DNA from: an uncultured Haliea sp.
GTDB lineage: Bacteria > Pseudomonadota > Gammaproteobacteria > Pseudomonadales > Halieaceae
Reading direction: 5' to 3'
Assembly (NCBI GenBank): GCA_913061145.1
Contig: CAJXUQ010000004.1
Span: 1 to 64,000, forward strand
DNA length: 64,000 nt
Shown piece by piece: positions 62,033 to 64,000 of this stretch. Made by a program: the position numbers and the translations under genes. Under the pieces are notes generated by a model. The model ran no database searches and was not told the DNA's origin. It saw nothing but the letters and a program-made list of their open reading frames with translations. The number at the start of each line of letters is the position of its first letter. Within the stretch, counting starts at the first letter, position 1.

Positions 62033-63475
62033 TCAGGAGGCCAGACAGATGGCGCGACCGTGGTCGTGCGGCTCCACCAGTGTGGCGTGCAGGCCGCGAA
62101 TTGCCTGCTCGTAGTCATCGTCGTTGACGATAAACTGAATGTCCACCTGGCGCATGGACTGGTGAATTGCCAGTACACTGATGTCGTGCTTGGACAGGGC
62201 GGCGACGGTCCGTGCCAGCAGGCCGGGCACCTGCATGTCGCTGCCGATGGCCGAGACGATCGCCACCTTCTGCTCGCGGATTTCAGCCTCTGGAAACATC
62301 TCCTGCAGGGCTTTCTTGATGCGTTTCACCGTCTTCAGGTTGACGTCCAGGTAGTGGGTGACCGTGTTGGCATTGATGTCCTTGCCCACGATGTGCCCCT
62401 TGAACCGCTGCACGTAGCGCAATATCTCGGTGTCATAGTGGGCAATGATCCCCGCCATGTCCTGGTCGAAAAGCTCCAGGGCATACACGCCGCGACAGCC
62501 GGCAATGATCTCCACGCAGGCGGTGTCACTGACATAATCGCCGGTAATCAGGGTGCCTGTGTGCTCTGGCTCAAAGGTATTCTTGACCCGCAGCGGAATG
62601 CCGTTCTGGCGCAGCCCCTTGGCCGCCTTGGGATGAATGGCCTCCATCCCGAGATTGGCAAGCTGGTCCGCCACATCATAATTGGTGCGTCCGATAGGTA
62701 CCGCGTTGTCCTCCCCAACCAGCCGCGGATCCGCACTGCTCAGGTGGAACTCCTTGTGAATGACCGCCTCACGGGCGCCGGTCAATACCGCGATACGGCT
62801 GAAGGTCATTTCGCTGTAACCGCGGTCAAACTGCGTGATCAAGCCCTCGCTGCAGTGCGCATAGCCCGTCACGACGGGCAGTTCAGTGTCCAGATCGATG
62901 TCTGCAAAGGCCTGCTGAACACAGGCGTCCAACGGCTGACTACCGGCCGCCTGCCAGCCGCTCAGGTCGACAAACCGTGTGTTGAGACCGTCACGACGCA
63001 ACAGCGTTGCCATGTTCCAGGCGCTGTGCACCTCCCCCACACTGGAGAGCATCTCGCGCACCGTCACCAGATGATCTTCCACCGAGAAGTGCCCGTGACC
63101 GCAAAGGCTGTGCAGATCCTCCAGGCACTTGCGCGCATTCTCGAGCCGTTCGCCAATGAAGTCGTTGGCTTCCTGCAGGGCCTGCGCGTCACGAAACAGC
63201 TCCGCGTTGATGGAAAACATGCTGTCACGCACGGCGTCCAGCGCCTCTTCCCAGCTGCGGTCCTGGAAGCTGCTGGCAAACAGGCCGTAGACGCCGGGCT
63301 TGCCATCTTTCTTGTGCTCCAGCAACTTGTTGGTGATGCCGCCATAGGCGGACACCACGAAAATGCGCTGATACGGCGTGTTGCCATTGCGCTGGCCGAA
63401 AACAATACTGTCACGAACGGCGGCGTAGTCACTCATGGACGTGCCGCCAATCTTTTCCACGGTATGCGTGTTCAC
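62033..63475 (-). CDS. ask: Ectoine-type aspartate kinase
   Basis: A 480-residue Ask_Ect aspartokinase, the first step from aspartate to ectoine's precursor aspartate semialdehyde. It starts VNTHTVEKIGGTSMSDYAAVRDSIV, then has RIFVVSAYGGITNKLLEHKKDGKPG, the catalytic stretch VVTGYAHCSEGLITQFDRGYSEMTFSRIA and ACT domains near the C-terminus (VAIVSAIGSDMQVPGLLARTV). GTG 63475 fits the family start. The frame is open upstream to a GTG overlapping the ectC stop (GTGA), which would add 32 residues. Ask_Ect enzymes escape the usual feedback by threonine and lysine. Confidence 0.93.
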   Translation of the reverse strand: MNTHTVEKIGGTSMSDYAAVRDSIVFGQRNGNTPYQRIFVVSAYGGITNKLLEHKKDGKPGVYGLFASSFQDRSWEEALDAVRDSMFSINAELFRDAQALQEANDFIGERLENARKCLEDLHSLCGHGHFSVEDHLVTVREMLSSVGEVHSAWNMATLLRRDGLNTRFVDLSGWQAAGSQPLDACVQQAFADIDLDTELPVVTGYAHCSEGLITQFDRGYSEMTFSRIAVLTGAREAVIHKEFHLSSADPRLVGEDNAVPIGRTNYDVADQLANLGMEAIHPKAAKGLRQNGIPLRVKNTFEPEHTGTLITGDYVSDTACVEIIAGCRGVYALELFDQDMAGIIAHYDTEILRYVQRFKGHIVGKDINANTVTHYLDVNLKTVKRIKKALQEMFPEAEIREQKVAIVSAIGSDMQVPGLLARTVAALSKHDISVLAIHQSMRQVDIQFIVNDDDYEQAIRGLHATLVEPHDHGRAICLAS

Positions 63476-63567
63476 GGATCCCCCCGTCTTGCACCCGGAG
63501 CGCAGTTCCGCACTGCCCTCACCGGGACCGGCCGCTTGGACTATGTTTGCTACCTCACCCATGGGAC

Positions 63568-63972
63568 TCACGCCCCCACGCGGTCAGCGTGCAACTCGTA
63601 GGCGCCCTCTGCGTTGTGCACTTCGGTGCCGTGCAGCGGCGGGTTGAACACGCAGGCCATCTTCATTTCAGTGGTCGCTCGCAGCTTGTGTTCATCGTGC
63701 TTGTCGAGCACATACAGCGTGCCCGGCGCAATGGGGTACACCCTGCCATCGGCCAGCGTTTCCACTTCACCCTTGCCGGAGATGCAATACACCGACTCGA
63801 GGTGGTTCTTATAGTGCATGCGGAAATCCGCACCCGCGTAAATGGTCGTGATATGAAAGGAAAAGCCCATGTTGTCATCCTTCAACAACAGGCGCGTGCT
63901 ATCCCAATTGCCCGCGGGGTCCTTGATCATGCGGCCTTCCCGGGCCGCCGTATCCAGATCTCTTACAATCAT
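63568..63972 (-). CDS. ectC: L-ectoine synthase
   Basis: A 134-residue cupin that cyclises N-gamma-acetyl-diaminobutyrate to ectoine, the compatible solute. [30 protein letters not shown] opens it; [19 protein letters not shown] and [13 protein letters not shown] carry the metal-site residues. ATG 63972 has GGAG nine bases upstream. The rest of the cluster (ectB, ectA) is expected just beyond the right edge on the same strand. Confidence 0.96.
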   Translation of the reverse strand: MIVRDLDTAAREGRMIKDPAGNWDSTRLLLKDDNMGFSFHITTIYAGADFRMHYKNHLESVYCISGKGEVETLADGRVYPIAPGTLYVLDKHDEHKLRATTEMKMACVFNPPLHGTEVHNAEGAYELHADRVGA

Positions 63973-64000
63973 CCTGTAATTCTCCAACTCCTGTACATGT

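Noticed and set aside
1-64000. CRISPR arrays, tRNA or rRNA genes, transposons, prophage
   Set aside because: I looked for regular spaced repeats, cloverleaf-like sequences, transposase or integrase motifs and terminal repeats and found none that hold up.

Overview
This 64 kb window is a G+C-rich, densely coded bacterial contig end. Gene content and order point to a marine gammaproteobacterium, probably of the Halieaceae (OM60/NOR5) or a relative. The reasons are the algU/rpoE-mucABCD-lepA-lepB-rnc-era block, the relA-mazG pair, sdhE/ygfX/ygfZ, an Anr-type FNR beside a cbb3 oxidase, TonB-dependent uptake, a sulfatase, and ectoine genes at the right edge. The family-level placement is inference. 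Bases 1-47 are not genomic: they are Illumina Nextera adapter left on the contig end, and they cut off the first gene (cytochrome b561).

Layout. (a) 48-8183: cytochrome b561 fragment, NUDIX hydrolase, TIGR01244 phosphatase-like protein, DUF3313-type lipoprotein, TauE/SafE permease and purC on the minus strand, then pldA, a truncated haemoglobin and a TonB-dependent receptor on the plus strand. (b) 8190-15571: trpS, M18 aminopeptidase, uppP, tsaB, mobA, an AlgP-like Lys/Ala-rich protein, adk and mazG. (c) 15568-28967: a long minus-strand housekeeping and envelope-stress region (relA, cysM, acpS, recO, era, rnc, DUF4845, lepB, lepA, degQ/mucD, rseC, rseB, rseA, rpoE). It is headed by a near-consensus sigma-E promoter, which suggests rpoE autoregulation. 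(d) 29100-37604: nadB, a small exported protein, a CBS protein, a sulfatase, an S10 carboxypeptidase, sdhE-ygfX, ygfZ and ung. (e) 37608-43241: a coenzyme F420 operon, npdG-cofE-cofD-[cofC-cofG-cofH fusion], with successive 4-nt overlaps and ung 3 nt downstream. (f) 43451-51065: SDR plus quinoprotein dehydrogenase, then a DUF1631-GGDEF-EAL protein overlapping a LuxR-type regulator. (g) 51152-61100: fnr/anr, a Yip1-family membrane protein behind an FNR box, ccoNOQP, ccoGHIS and a SafE-like protein, i.e. the cbb3 oxidase and its copper/assembly genes. (h) 61223-64000: ompW with its own FNR box, then the ectoine-type aspartokinase and ectC; ectA and ectB would lie beyond the right edge.

The most unusual item is the F420 operon. 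Deazaflavin biosynthesis is uncommon in Gammaproteobacteria, and here the guanylyltransferase CofC is fused to the two radical-SAM FO-synthase halves in one 1077-residue protein. The CofE is short and lacks the FMN reductase domain found in mycobacterial FbiB. That bears on which F420 variant is made.

No tRNA, rRNA, insertion sequence, prophage or CRISPR array was seen. No gene-free stretch exceeds 300 bases. The largest are 28838-29099 (rpoE/nadB divergent control region, described below), 33435-33649 (divergent sulfatase/peptidase spacer, nothing specific seen), 46234-46443 (holds a promoter candidate) and 43242-43450 (npdG/SDR divergent spacer, no convincing promoter found by eye).
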